Positions 1-7,756 of a stretch of DNA of 11,238 bases are shown piece by piece. Numbering within the stretch: the stretch's first letter is position 1; each line of letters begins with the position of its first letter. The notes under the pieces were generated by a model. That model saw nothing but the letters and a program-made list of their open reading frames with translations, was not told where the DNA came from and searched no databases. The translations under genes were made by a program, and so were the position numbers. The DNA comes from Chitinophagaceae bacterium (lineage in GTDB: Bacteria; Bacteroidota; Bacteroidia; Chitinophagales; Chitinophagaceae): assembly GCA_016787105.1 (NCBI GenBank), contig JAEUVI010000335.1, positions 1 through 11,238 on the forward strand, written 5' to 3'.

Positions 1-457
1 TGCACCAAATAAAGATATTTTCTTCCCCTCTGGAAACTTTGATATTATGCTGCTCTCCCTTGGTGAAGGTAATAGTCCAATTATCGTAATCAATTCTAAA
101 GTCAAAATCTGCATAGCGTTTCAGGTAATTAAAAATTTTCTCCTCAAGCGCCAACTCCCTGAAGCCTTCAAAAAATCTTGAATTACTGTTGATTATTAAA
201 TGTCTATCAGAATCATTTTCTAAGTCGTTGTTCCAATGGAAAAGGTCTTCTGTGTATGCGTTATAATAAATTGTATCTGTTAAAGGATTTTTCTTCCGCT
301 TTTTACTTTTGTTCTTGAACTCCATGGAAAGACGGGTTTTTCCCGTGCCATTGTAAGCATATAGCAGAACGAAATTATGGTTGTTCAAATCATCTCTTAA
401 CCTAACCGCTACATTAGCTAAAGTTTTATACTTATATATTTTTTTCTTCCCACTCAT
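1..457 (-). CDS. AAA-type ATPase of a restriction-modification locus (N-terminal 152 codons, C-terminus beyond window)
   Basis: The frame opens at an ATG at 457-455 and stays open to the left edge. A Walker A P-loop is visible at about residues 34-41 (AYNGTGKT), after a short basic N-terminus (MSGKKK). A basic, lysine-rich loop follows (about 48-57), then the segment YYNAYTEDLFHW (64-75). Near the cut end is SRGEEN (142-147), which resembles the ABC-type signature of SMC/RloC-like P-loop ATPases. The Walker B part is outside the window. It lies 92 bp downstream of hsdR on the same strand with no terminator between, so co-transcription is likely. Proteins with this N-terminal pattern are, from memory, common in type I restriction islands as accessory ATPases; the biochemical role is not known to me. 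It could be the ATPase half of a nuclease effector (anticodon-nuclease-like), but the visible part cannot show that. Confidence 0.8.
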   Translation of the reverse strand, partial: MSGKKKIYKYKTLANVAVRLRDDLNNHNFVLLYAYNGTGKTRLSMEFKNKSKKRKKNPLTDTIYYNAYTEDLFHWNNDLENDSDRHLIINSNSRFFEGFRELALEEKIFNYLKRYADFDFRIDYDNWTITFTKGEQHNIKVSRGEENIFIWC

Positions 458-549
458 AATTAATCAAAAGGTTTTGAAATAGCTATTGCATCAGTCTCTT
501 ATCCTCTTTTCAATATGTTTATCCAAACTTATGCACTATCGCATTTCTT

Positions 550-3519
550 TTACTCATACGCTTTCAATCCGGATATTTCCTGTCCCTTCGCTAATTTTTT
601 TAATTGTGGTATCAGGTCTCTCATTAAAGCCAGCTCTTTTTTGCTGCGGTCTTTCCAGCCTAATTGCAACGGTGCTAACAGCTCGCTTAATTTTTCACCG
701 TCAAATATCATCCTATCTATAATACTATCTACAAAGCTTTTCAGTGCGGAAGTCTGCAAGCCGTGTTTAAGGGCAACGGCAGCAAGCTCTTGCGCATGTT
801 TTTCTTCTTTAAAAGTATCATAGCCTTCACGTATTTCGGTTTCGGTGAGACCTTTACCTGTTTCAAGACTGTTAATGTAGGCTACTATATCTTCCCGTTC
901 TTCCATAAGGTTGGCGCTGGAGCTAAGCAGCTTTATTAGCTGCTCCTTCGTCATCTTTTGTTTGGCCGGTTTAGTTTGGGTATAGCGGGCTATCAGCGCC
1001 ATTATATAATCGTAATCTACCAGAGCAGAGGCAAAGAGTACAAATTCAAAGTCTAATTGCTGCACAGCGGGGTCGGCATCATCGCCTTCTTTATTCTGTT
1101 TTTCTTTCAGGCGTTTGGCTGTTTCCAGATATGCTGCCTGGAATGAGCGTAATTGCTCCTGTGGTAACAGTCGTTCTATTTTTTTCTCGCTGTCTGTGTC
1201 CAGGTCGGTGTATTGGTCAAGCTGTGTTTTCAGTCGCTGCACTTCCTTGAAGTGGTTGATAAATTCGGCACGGGCGGCATCGCCTTTCAGGTTGTTTACT
1301 TCTTCAGGCTTGTACCCGAGGTTGTGGCTTTGCATGAATTTGCCCAAGGCTTCCACGGCTTTCTCGTATTTGCCAATTACCACCGGTGCGGCATCTACCA
1401 GCCATATTTCTTTAGCGCTGCCGGTATCTTCACCGCTGAATAGAGCAATAGCTTCATCCACCGAAGCCTGCTGCCTGCGAAAATCTAGAATGTTGCCGTA
1501 AGGCTTACTGTCATTCAGTATGCGGTTGGTACGAGAGAAAGCCTGTATCAGACCATGGTATTTCAAGTTCTTATCTACATACAAAGTATTAAGGTATTTA
1601 GAATCAAAACCTGTTAACAGCATATCCACCACTATCATAACATCTATTTTGTTCTTATGCGCATAGTCGGTATTGCAGTATTTATGGTCTTTGATACGTT
1701 TTTGTACATCCTGGTAATACAGGTCAAACTCACTGATGTTATGGTTAGTACTATATTGTTCATTGTAATCATTGACAATGGTACGCAGGGCAGTCTTCTT
1801 TTCATCAGGTGCAACTTCGTTATCGGCTTTTTCCTGCGGCAGGTCTTCCTGTATCTGTTGCACATCTTTATTGCCTTCGGCAGGTGGAGAGAATACGCAG
1901 GCGATATTTAACGACTGAAAATTTTCATCTTTTTCTCTTCTTTCTTTTTGTTTTTCTTTAAACAGGTTATAGTATTCTATCGCTTCATTAATGGAAGCTG
2001 TTGCCAGCACGGCATTAAAGCGCCGGAAATTAGTCGCAGCATCATGCTTGTTTAATATAGCTTCCACTACAGCGATACGATGAGCGCCACTTCCAATATT
2101 TACCTTTCCGTCCGGTTTAAAATAATCCACATGAAAGCGCAGCACATTGTGGTCGTCAATGGCATGGGTGATGGTGTAGGCGTGCAGTTGTTTTTGAAAA
2201 ATATCATTGGTGGTTTTATAGGAGCCGACAGTGCCGTCTATTTGCTGATAGTTGGCATTCGCTTCAAAAATGGGTGTACCGGTAAATCCAAACAGTTGAG
2301 CATTGGGAAAAAACTCCTTGATGGCTTTATGGTTTTCACCAAACTGCGAACGATGACATTCATCAAAGATGAATACTAAACGCTTATGGCTGAGCGGCAG
2401 CAATTGCTCTTTATAATTCCTTTTATTAGCAGGATCGAGCGCCAAACCTAATTTTTGAATGGTGGTAACAATCACTTTATCGGCATAGTCTTCGCTCAAC
2501 ATCCGGCACACCAATGTTTCTGTATTGGTATTTTCTTCTACACTTCCTTCCTGGAATTTGTTGAATTCTTCACGGGTTTGCCTGTCGAGGTCTTTCCTAT
2601 CAACGACGAAGAGGCACTTTTCAATTTCGGAATTATCTTTTAACAGCGTAGATGTTTTAAAAGACGTAAGCGTTTTACCGCTGCCAGTAGTATGCCAGAC
2701 ATAGCCATTGCCACGGTTTTGTTCAATGCACTTTGTTATGGCTTCCACTGCATATATCTGGTATGGGCGCATCACCATCAGTTTTTGCTCACTCTCTACC
2801 AGCACCATGTAGCGGCTTATCATTTCACCCAGCCTGCACTTCGCTAAAAACTTTTCGGCAAAATCATAGAGGTTGGGGATTTTCTTATTGTTTTCATCGG
2901 CCCATTGATACACGGGTAAAAATTGTTCATCGGCATTAAAAGCAAAGTGCTGACTGCGGTTGTTGGCGAAATAGTAAGTATGGCTGCGATTGCTTACAAT
3001 AAAAAGCTGCATAAAGCAAAGCAGCGAATTGGTATAGCCATTGCCAGGATCGCTTTTGTAATCAATAATCTGCTGCATGGCACGGCGTGGGCTGACTTCA
3101 AGCGTTTTCAATTCAATCTGTACCACGGGTACTCCGTTTATCAATAGTATCACATCATAGCGGTGATTACTGTTTTCGGTATTCATCCGCAACTGGCTGA
3201 CAACTTCAAAATCGTTCTTGCACCAATCTTTGATATTGACAAGGGTATATTGCAGCGGCGTGCCGTCTTCGCGAATAAACGTATTGCGTTGGCGTAAAAG
3301 TTTAGATGCAGCAAATACATCGGGGTTGATGATCTCGTCACGCAGGCGGGCAAATTCTGCATCTGATAGGCGAACCCTGTTAAGCGCTTCAAATTTTTTT
3401 CTGAAATTTTCTTCCAGCGCCTTGCGGTCACGAATATCCTGCCGGACAGTATATTTAAGGTCGGCTAATTTTCCAACAAAGCTGTATTCGATGTGCGATT
3501 CATTAACGATTAAACTCAT
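550..3519 (-). CDS. hsdR: Type I restriction enzyme, R (motor/nuclease) subunit HsdR
   Basis: This 989-residue subunit gives the type I complex its ATP-driven DNA translocation and cleavage. The nuclease core is D122, then ELK with E136 and K138, and a QxxxY element (Q150, Y154). The D-to-E spacing of 14 residues equals that of EcoR124I HsdR (D151, E165, K167). The helicase motor shows Walker A HTTGSGKT (276-283), DECH box (386-389), motif III GFTGTP (411-416), motif V TGFD (636-639) and motif VI QAFSRTNR (659-666). A long, charged helical C-terminal region (about 715-989) would contact the methyltransferase core. The length is normal for the family, and every key residue I looked for is present, so it appears intact. 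The first ATG of the frame is used; no clear Shine-Dalgarno precedes it. Unusually, hsdR is the first gene of its visible operon, and hsdM and hsdS are not in the window. Confidence 0.97.
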   Translation of the reverse strand: MSLIVNESHIEYSFVGKLADLKYTVRQDIRDRKALEENFRKKFEALNRVRLSDAEFARLRDEIINPDVFAASKLLRQRNTFIREDGTPLQYTLVNIKDWCKNDFEVVSQLRMNTENSNHRYDVILLINGVPVVQIELKTLEVSPRRAMQQIIDYKSDPGNGYTNSLLCFMQLFIVSNRSHTYYFANNRSQHFAFNADEQFLPVYQWADENNKKIPNLYDFAEKFLAKCRLGEMISRYMVLVESEQKLMVMRPYQIYAVEAITKCIEQNRGNGYVWHTTGSGKTLTSFKTSTLLKDNSEIEKCLFVVDRKDLDRQTREEFNKFQEGSVEENTNTETLVCRMLSEDYADKVIVTTIQKLGLALDPANKRNYKEQLLPLSHKRLVFIFDECHRSQFGENHKAIKEFFPNAQLFGFTGTPIFEANANYQQIDGTVGSYKTTNDIFQKQLHAYTITHAIDDHNVLRFHVDYFKPDGKVNIGSGAHRIAVVEAILNKHDAATNFRRFNAVLATASINEAIEYYNLFKEKQKERREKDENFQSLNIACVFSPPAEGNKDVQQIQEDLPQEKADNEVAPDEKKTALRTIVNDYNEQYSTNHNISEFDLYYQDVQKRIKDHKYCNTDYAHKNKIDVMIVVDMLLTGFDSKYLNTLYVDKNLKYHGLIQAFSRTNRILNDSKPYGNILDFRRQQASVDEAIALFSGEDTGSAKEIWLVDAAPVVIGKYEKAVEALGKFMQSHNLGYKPEEVNNLKGDAARAEFINHFKEVQRLKTQLDQYTDLDTDSEKKIERLLPQEQLRSFQAAYLETAKRLKEKQNKEGDDADPAVQQLDFEFVLFASALVDYDYIMALIARYTQTKPAKQKMTKEQLIKLLSSSANLMEEREDIVAYINSLETGKGLTETEIREGYDTFKEEKHAQELAAVALKHGLQTSALKSFVDSIIDRMIFDGEKLSELLAPLQLGWKDRSKKELALMRDLIPQLKKLAKGQEISGLKAYE

Positions 3520-3586
3520 ATTGCTCAGTAAATGCTTAGAGGAATTTGTTTAAGGTAAATTTTATTAGCTACTAAATTCATTATCT

Positions 3587-3644
3587 AAGATACAATAGTA
3601 CAAAAATACGATACTTATATACCAACGATTTACTATTGTATCTT
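3587..3644. repeat. Perfect 14-bp inverted repeat upstream of hsdR
   Basis: AAGATACAATAGTA at 3587-3600 is the exact reverse complement of TACTATTGTATCTT at 3631-3644, with a 30-bp AT-rich spacer. The flanking bases do not pair, so the arms are sharply bounded. The spacer contains the likely -7 box for hsdR, so the arms flank the promoter. The arrangement suits a two-site operator for a dimeric repressor with looping. It could also be a short transposon-like remnant, but no target-site duplication was recognised. Confidence 0.75.
3601..3608 (-). promoter_or_regulatory. Candidate -7 box for hsdR
   Basis: Read on the minus strand the bases are TATTTTTG, a full match to the Bacteroidota -7 consensus TAnnTTTG. 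It lies 82 bp upstream of the hsdR start codon. A clear TTTG -33 element at the usual distance is missing. The box lies inside the spacer of the 14-bp inverted repeat, which suggests control by a protein binding the arms. Confidence 0.4.
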
Positions 3645-3714
3645 TATGTTGTTGTTGCAGTTTTACAAACCGGAGATCAGCTTGTTTAACTGATTACAAA
3701 AATTTTCAACGAAA

Positions 3715-3740
3715 AAAGCCGCCTCAACTGAGACGGCTTT
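3715..3740 (-). terminator. Rho-independent terminator, minus-strand direction
   Basis: AAAGCCG at 3715-3721 pairs with CGGCTTT at 3734-3740. One C/A mismatch follows, then CTC pairs with GAG around a four-base loop AACT. Read on the minus strand, the stem ends in GGCTTTTTTC, a good U-tract. It would end transcription of the small minus-strand frame that stops 35 bp earlier (3775). Its plus-strand side has only three T's, so minus is the better direction. Confidence 0.7.
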
Positions 3741-3774
3741 GATATAATCAAGGGTTAGTGAAATTGTTGTTTGG

Positions 3775-3945
3775 TTAATGCGGTGTACGCCTGTTATGAT
3801 TGTACCCATGAGCTGCTGACGAAGAGCCCGAAATGAATACACACAGAATACTTTTGACTAACCGGAAAACATTAAAGGAAGGTTTGTAGTAGCTCTGATA
3901 AATCTTTGCTTCCTCGTGGGTGTGAATGGATTTTCTGTTTTTCAT
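3775..3945 (-). CDS. Possible small basic protein, 56 residues, unrecognised
   Basis: An ATG at 3945-3943 opens a 56-codon frame ending in TAA at 3777-3775. The N-terminus is charged (MKNRKSIHTHEEAK), a central hydrophobic stretch follows (about residues 27-39, including LVKSILCVFISG), and the tail is serine/histidine/arginine-rich (SGSSSAAHGYNHNRRTPH). The best support is position: the stop is followed after 34 bp by a minus-strand terminator hairpin that otherwise has no gene to serve. The composition (balanced charge, a defined tail) looks protein-like. Against it, there is no convincing ribosome binding site or -7 box, and a 60-codon frame (3872-4054) overlaps it in another phase. I recognise no family. 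The short hydrophobic run could be a membrane-associated helix, but it is too short for a clear call. Confidence 0.45.
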   Translation of the reverse strand: MKNRKSIHTHEEAKIYQSYYKPSFNVFRLVKSILCVFISGSSSAAHGYNHNRRTPH

Positions 3946-4020
3946 ATTGCGGAATAGGGTTTTGACAAGAGGATAACGAATATTTAGCTATAAAAGTATA
4001 TGCAGAAACGTGAAATTCAT

Positions 4021-4028
4021 AATCTTTG
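4021..4028 (+). promoter_or_regulatory. Weak candidate -7 box for the secreted protein gene at 4060
   Basis: AATCTTTG differs from TAnnTTTG by one base and lies 32 bp before the ATG at 4060, a normal leader length in this phylum. No TTTG is seen at the -33 position, so this is only a suggestion. Confidence 0.25.
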
Positions 4029-4059
4029 CGCCCATTATTGGCTTTAAATTCCATTTTTA

Positions 4060-4644
4060 ATGAAGAATTTCACCATTTCCGGACTCTTTTTACTACTAAC
4101 TGCATCGTTTTTTACGGCTTCTGCCCAGGTGAAGCAATTAGCATACAATGCTTTTCAAACAGATGTTGAGCACGTCATCATGGATTATCCAAACAGTTTT
4201 CAGCATTTTATTGGTGAAGAGTTAGTAAAGAACCCCCAGTCAACAGACTATTCCTCATTACTGAAAATAAGGGGATCGGAAGATTGCCGCATTACCAAAT
4301 ACCCTTCAGTGAAGAAGAATTTTTATAGTTTTCAATCGGTGTTGCTTACTGCGGAAGAGTTTGAAACCGCTAAAGAAAAATTCCACAGTTACTATAATCA
4401 GCTTGCTGGCTTATCAGTTCGGTTTGCCAATCAAACACTGCGCTTAAAAGGAGAATACGAAGCACCGGATGATTCTAAAAAGTTCACAAGTGTTCTTTTT
4501 GCTACAAGCGGCGATGGTGATTTTTCAAAAAAATTAAAAGTAGAATTGCTGATGGAGTATGTGTTAATGGAATGGAAAGTAAAATTGCTCATTTACGAAA
4601 AGGAACGGGAAGATGATGAGCTGCCGGCTGTATCTTCAAAATAA
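4060..4644 (+). CDS. Secreted protein of unknown function, 194 residues
   Basis: I do not recognise the family. The N-terminus is a standard Sec signal peptide: MKN, a hydrophobic core at about residues 6-18, and a cleavage site after TASA (residue 22, before QV). No lipobox cysteine is present, so the product is probably soluble in the periplasm or exported. The mature part is about 172 residues, mixed helix and strand by eye, with one cysteine (C76), a helical stretch rich in E and K (about 97-115) and an acidic end (EREDDELPAVSSK). No catalytic motif is visible. It ends 100 bp before the outer-membrane gene with no hairpin between, so read-through is possible. However, that gap holds a separate promoter and operator, so the two genes need not be one operon. 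Coding status is well supported by the signal peptide and length; function is open. Confidence 0.85.
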   Translation: MKNFTISGLFLLLTASFFTASAQVKQLAYNAFQTDVEHVIMDYPNSFQHFIGEELVKNPQSTDYSSLLKIRGSEDCRITKYPSVKKNFYSFQSVLLTAEEFETAKEKFHSYYNQLAGLSVRFANQTLRLKGEYEAPDDSKKFTSVLFATSGDGDFSKKLKVELLMEYVLMEWKVKLLIYEKEREDDELPAVSSK

Positions 4645-4660
4645 TTACTCACCTTCTTTA

Positions 4661-4697
4661 TTAACCTTCATTAACATTAAACCAAGACTGGTTAACC
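4661..4697 (+). promoter_or_regulatory. Three-half-site operator upstream of the outer-membrane barrel gene
   Basis: TTAACCTTCA (4661-4670) is followed directly by TTAACATTAA (4671-4680), a tandem repeat at a 10-bp period. A third TTAAC starts at 4692, inside the perfect palindrome GGTTAACC (4690-4697). The half-site starts are therefore 10 and 21 bp apart. The same sequence and spacing occur upstream of the GLPGLI gene. Tandem half-sites one helical turn apart are typical of OmpR/PhoB-family winged-helix regulators, and one is encoded at 10355-11041. The third half-site falls where a -33 element would be, which suggests activation. Confidence 0.7.
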
Positions 4698-4718
4698 CGT
4701 ATTCAAATTTTACCTGAA

Positions 4719-4726
4719 TATTTTCG
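4719..4726 (+). promoter_or_regulatory. -7 box of the outer-membrane barrel gene
   Basis: TATTTTCG differs from TAnnTTTG by one base. It begins exactly 27 bp after the start of the third TTAAC half-site, the same distance as for the matching -7 box of the GLPGLI gene. A start point near 4731 would give a leader of about 14 bases before the ATG at 4745. No TTTG -33 element is present, as expected for an activator-dependent promoter. Confidence 0.55.
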
Positions 4727-4744
4727 TAGCTGAAATCATCAGCT

Positions 4745-7552
4745 ATGCAGCGAATATTTATACTGCTGTTTTTTTTGCTTACCACTTTATTGGCAATTGG
4801 TCAGCGTGCAACTGTAAAAGGTATTTTGAGAGATACCATTTCCAGGCAGCCTGTTGCAAATGCCACCATTTCTTTGCTACAGAAAAAAGACTCGTCGCTT
4901 GTTTCATTCACCATGGCAGATAATGATGGCCGCTTTGAAATAAACGGCGTATCCAAAGGCGATTACCGCTTGATGATTACACATATTAATTACCACAATG
5001 CCAATAAAACGTTCAGGGTTGATTCTACAAAAGAAGTGGACCTCGGAAGTATAGCAATGACGGATTTGAGTAAGGTGCTGGATGAAGTTGTTGTGACAAA
5101 CGATGCGCCGCCTGTTACACTGGTTGGTGATACCGTGCAATACAATGCTGGTTCATTCAAAACACAGCCTAATGCAAATGTGGAAGACCTGCTGAAAAAA
5201 CTACCTGGTGTAAAAGTGGAAAAAGACGGTACTGTAAAAGCACAGGGAGAAAAAGTAAGCAGGGTATTGGTGGATGGAAAGGAGTTTTTTGGTAACGATC
5301 CAAAGATTGCCACAAAGAACCTTCCTGCAGATGTTGTAGATAAAGTACAGGTATATGATAAAATGAGCGATCAGGCAAGCCTCACCGGCTTTGATGATGG
5401 TAATAGCGAAAAAACAATCAACCTGAAATTGAAAAAAGATAAAAAGAAAGGCTATTTCGGAAAAGTAAATGCCGGAGCAGGAACCAATGAGCGATACCAG
5501 GGACGGGCGAATATTAATTCATTCAAAGGAGCGAGACAAATGTCAGCAATTGCTATGGCTAATAATACCAATGCTGAAGGTTTTTCTGTACTTGATATCC
5601 TGAATTTCACCGGCGAGTTGAAGCGGATGATGAGTGGTGGTGGCGGAAATATCAATATCAACATATCTGATGACGATCCGAATAGTATGCTTGCGGGAGG
5701 CAATAGCGGCATCAACACTATCTGGGCCGGTGGCCTGAATTATAATAATATCATTGGCAATAAAACTGATTTTACAAGTAATTACTTTTACAATCGTTAC
5801 AATCCAAATAAAGAAAGCCATATACAACGGCAGTATTTTTTACCCGATTCATCTTACCTGTACAACCAGAATTCTTTTTCAGATAATATCAATAATAATC
5901 ACCGGCTAAACCTTAGCGCGGATTTCCAGATTGATTCGTTTCATTCCATCAAAGTGAGCCCTTCATTCAGTTATCAGAAAACCTCGAACAATACGCGATC
6001 TGATTACGAAACATTATCAGAGGAGCGAATAAAAAGCAATGACGGATACAGTAACAGCACTGCGAATAACGAGGGATATAATTTCCGAACAGATATATTG
6101 TTCCGGAAAAAATTTCGTCGCAAGGGCAGAACATTGTCACTTGCACTGCAAACAACGATCAATGATAATGAAGGAAGTGGAACGCTGGAGTCACTTAATA
6201 GTTTTTACAATTCGATTGGAGATATAATTCGAAGGGATACAACCAACCAGCAAAGTATGAATGAAAGCAACCTCACAGGCTTTACGGGCAGATTAGTTTA
6301 TACAGAACCCATCTTTAAAAAATCGCTGCTTGAATTCAGCGCAGGTAAAGGAAATACAAAGAATGTTTCCAATAAAGCGACATACGATTACAACAGTGAC
6401 AATGGCAAGTTTGACAAAATAAATGATCGCCTGAGCAATGATTATGAAAATACATACGGTTACACGAATGCAGGAATCAAACTGCGCAAACAGGCGAAGA
6501 AATACAGTTATGCGATGGGCCTTGCCTGGCAAAACGCGGAGCTGGCAGGAAAGATTATCAGCGGTAACAAAGATTCTGTAATCGGGAAATCATTTACCAA
6601 CCTGCTGCCCAATGCACGGTTTCAATATAACTTTTCACGATCAAGAAATCTCCGTTTGAATTACAGCACATTTACTAATCAGCCAACAGCATCTCAATTG
6701 CAGCCGGTACCAGATAACAGCAATACATTGAATATAAAAGAAGGTAACCCGGACCTGAAACAGGAATATACACATGCACTGCAGGCGAATCTGTTTATCG
6801 TTAATCCTTATAAAAACAGGAACCTCTTTGTTTTTCTTAACCTTCAAAAAACACAGAATAAGATAGTGAACTATGACAGCCTGGATAATTTTGGTATAAA
6901 AACAACAAAGCCAGTAAACGTAAACGGCGTGTACGATTTGAATGGCGATATCAATTGGGGTTTTCCTGTCCGGTTTCTAAAAGCTACCATGAGCCTTGGC
7001 AGTCGTCTCGGTTATTACAAAGGCAAACAATTTATAAATACTGTACAAAATAATATCTCCAATATTTCCGCAGGTCCCACTCTTCGGCTTGATATGAGCC
7101 CTAACGATAAATTGCAGGTATCAGTTACAGCCGGCAGCAGCTATAATTATACAACATACTCCTTGCAGTCTGCATTGAATACAACTTATTTTTCGCAGGA
7201 ATACGGAGCTGATATTAACTGGCAGTTGCCCTGGAGAATTTATTTCGCTACCGATTTTACATATAGTATCAATAGCCAGCGTGCGGCAGGCTTTAATACA
7301 AAAGTGCCTTTCTGGAATGCAAGCATCAGCAGACAGGTATTGCGATTCAATCGCGGTGAAATAAAATTTGGTGTAAACGATTTGCTGAACCAGAACATCG
7401 GCATCAATCGTACAACGAATCAAAATTATATTGAAGACAGTCGCGTACGCACACTCCGTCGCTTCTTCCTGTTGAGCTTTACCTACAGTTTGACGAAAAC
7501 AGGATTAAATAATGCAGGCGGTGGCGGCAACATGAAAATAATAACACGCTGA
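4745..7552 (+). CDS. Outer-membrane beta-barrel protein, TonB-receptor-like, with carboxypeptidase-regulatory-like N-terminal domain
   Basis: This 935-residue protein should sit in the outer membrane. A signal peptide ends near residue 19 (LLAIG before Q). Residues about 22-105 form a carboxypeptidase-regulatory-like domain: GILRDTISRQPVANATISLL, then DNDGRFEINGVSKGDYRL. VLDEVVVT (111-118) resembles the start of a receptor plug, and residues about 125-230 look plug-like (EDLLKKLPGVKV, then VLVDGKEFFGND). The remainder has the alternating aromatic and asparagine-rich strands of a large barrel, matching the outer-membrane-barrel family PF14905 as I recall it. The last strand (RRFFLLSFTYSLTKT) is followed by a glycine-rich tail, GGGGNMKIITR. 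Members of this class are often annotated as TonB-dependent receptors, but the substrate cannot be read from sequence. It is not next to a SusD gene, so glycan uptake is less likely. Its promoter matches that of the GLPGLI gene, and both probably answer to the neighbouring two-component system. Confidence 0.93.
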   Translation: MQRIFILLFFLLTTLLAIGQRATVKGILRDTISRQPVANATISLLQKKDSSLVSFTMADNDGRFEINGVSKGDYRLMITHINYHNANKTFRVDSTKEVDLGSIAMTDLSKVLDEVVVTNDAPPVTLVGDTVQYNAGSFKTQPNANVEDLLKKLPGVKVEKDGTVKAQGEKVSRVLVDGKEFFGNDPKIATKNLPADVVDKVQVYDKMSDQASLTGFDDGNSEKTINLKLKKDKKKGYFGKVNAGAGTNERYQGRANINSFKGARQMSAIAMANNTNAEGFSVLDILNFTGELKRMMSGGGGNININISDDDPNSMLAGGNSGINTIWAGGLNYNNIIGNKTDFTSNYFYNRYNPNKESHIQRQYFLPDSSYLYNQNSFSDNINNNHRLNLSADFQIDSFHSIKVSPSFSYQKTSNNTRSDYETLSEERIKSNDGYSNSTANNEGYNFRTDILFRKKFRRKGRTLSLALQTTINDNEGSGTLESLNSFYNSIGDIIRRDTTNQQSMNESNLTGFTGRLVYTEPIFKKSLLEFSAGKGNTKNVSNKATYDYNSDNGKFDKINDRLSNDYENTYGYTNAGIKLRKQAKKYSYAMGLAWQNAELAGKIISGNKDSVIGKSFTNLLPNARFQYNFSRSRNLRLNYSTFTNQPTASQLQPVPDNSNTLNIKEGNPDLKQEYTHALQANLFIVNPYKNRNLFVFLNLQKTQNKIVNYDSLDNFGIKTTKPVNVNGVYDLNGDINWGFPVRFLKATMSLGSRLGYYKGKQFINTVQNNISNISAGPTLRLDMSPNDKLQVSVTAGSSYNYTTYSLQSALNTTYFSQEYGADINWQLPWRIYFATDFTYSINSQRAAGFNTKVPFWNASISRQVLRFNRGEIKFGVNDLLNQNIGINRTTNQNYIEDSRVRTLRRFFLLSFTYSLTKTGLNNAGGGGNMKIITR

Positions 7553-7610
7553 TACAAGCATCAGCCGGTTCACAGAAGAATTCCGGCAAGATGCATTACC
7601 ATTAATGCTT

Positions 7611-7638
7611 AAAAGCGGAACAGTATCGTTCCGCTTTT
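7611..7638 (+). terminator. Rho-independent terminator after the outer-membrane barrel gene
   Basis: AAAAGCGGAAC (7611-7621) pairs perfectly with GTTCCGCTTTT (7628-7638) around the loop AGTATC, and a T-rich run follows to about 7650. It lies 58 bp after the barrel gene stop. The opposite strand also ends in four T's, so it may act weakly for the convergent GLPGLI gene too. Confidence 0.9.
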
Positions 7639-7756
7639 TCTTTCTTCTTTTCGTTTTTACTATATCTTCAATAACCTTCGTAGTTGTCTTGATAGCAAAA
7701 TTCTCTACCGCCTATCTTGCAGATTTCGGCTAAGCGGCCAGATACTTTTGTTTTTG

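Noticed and set aside
458..549. A possible small gene between hsdR and the ATPase
   Set aside because: Minus-strand frames here are broken within a few codons; it reads as a plain intergenic spacer.
1115..1501. A 128-codon plus-strand frame opposite hsdR, and similar long antisense frames within the hsdR, barrel and kinase genes
   Set aside because: Each lies wholly inside a strongly supported gene, has a composition typical of an opposite-strand shadow, and shows no domain or promoter.
3647..3694. A 15-codon plus-strand frame (ATG at 3647) after the right arm of the inverted repeat, with a TATCTTTA box
   Set aside because: Too short to assess, with no supporting context beyond an imperfect -7-like box.
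3872..4054. A 60-codon minus-strand frame overlapping the 56-codon candidate
   Set aside because: It begins within the promoter region of the gene at 4060, has no protein-like organisation, and ends well short of the terminator. The other frame fits the hairpin better.
7564..7587. GCCGG...CCGGC inverted repeat just after the barrel gene
   Set aside because: Only five base pairs with a 14-base loop and no T-tract. The perfect 11-bp hairpin at 7611-7638 explains termination.
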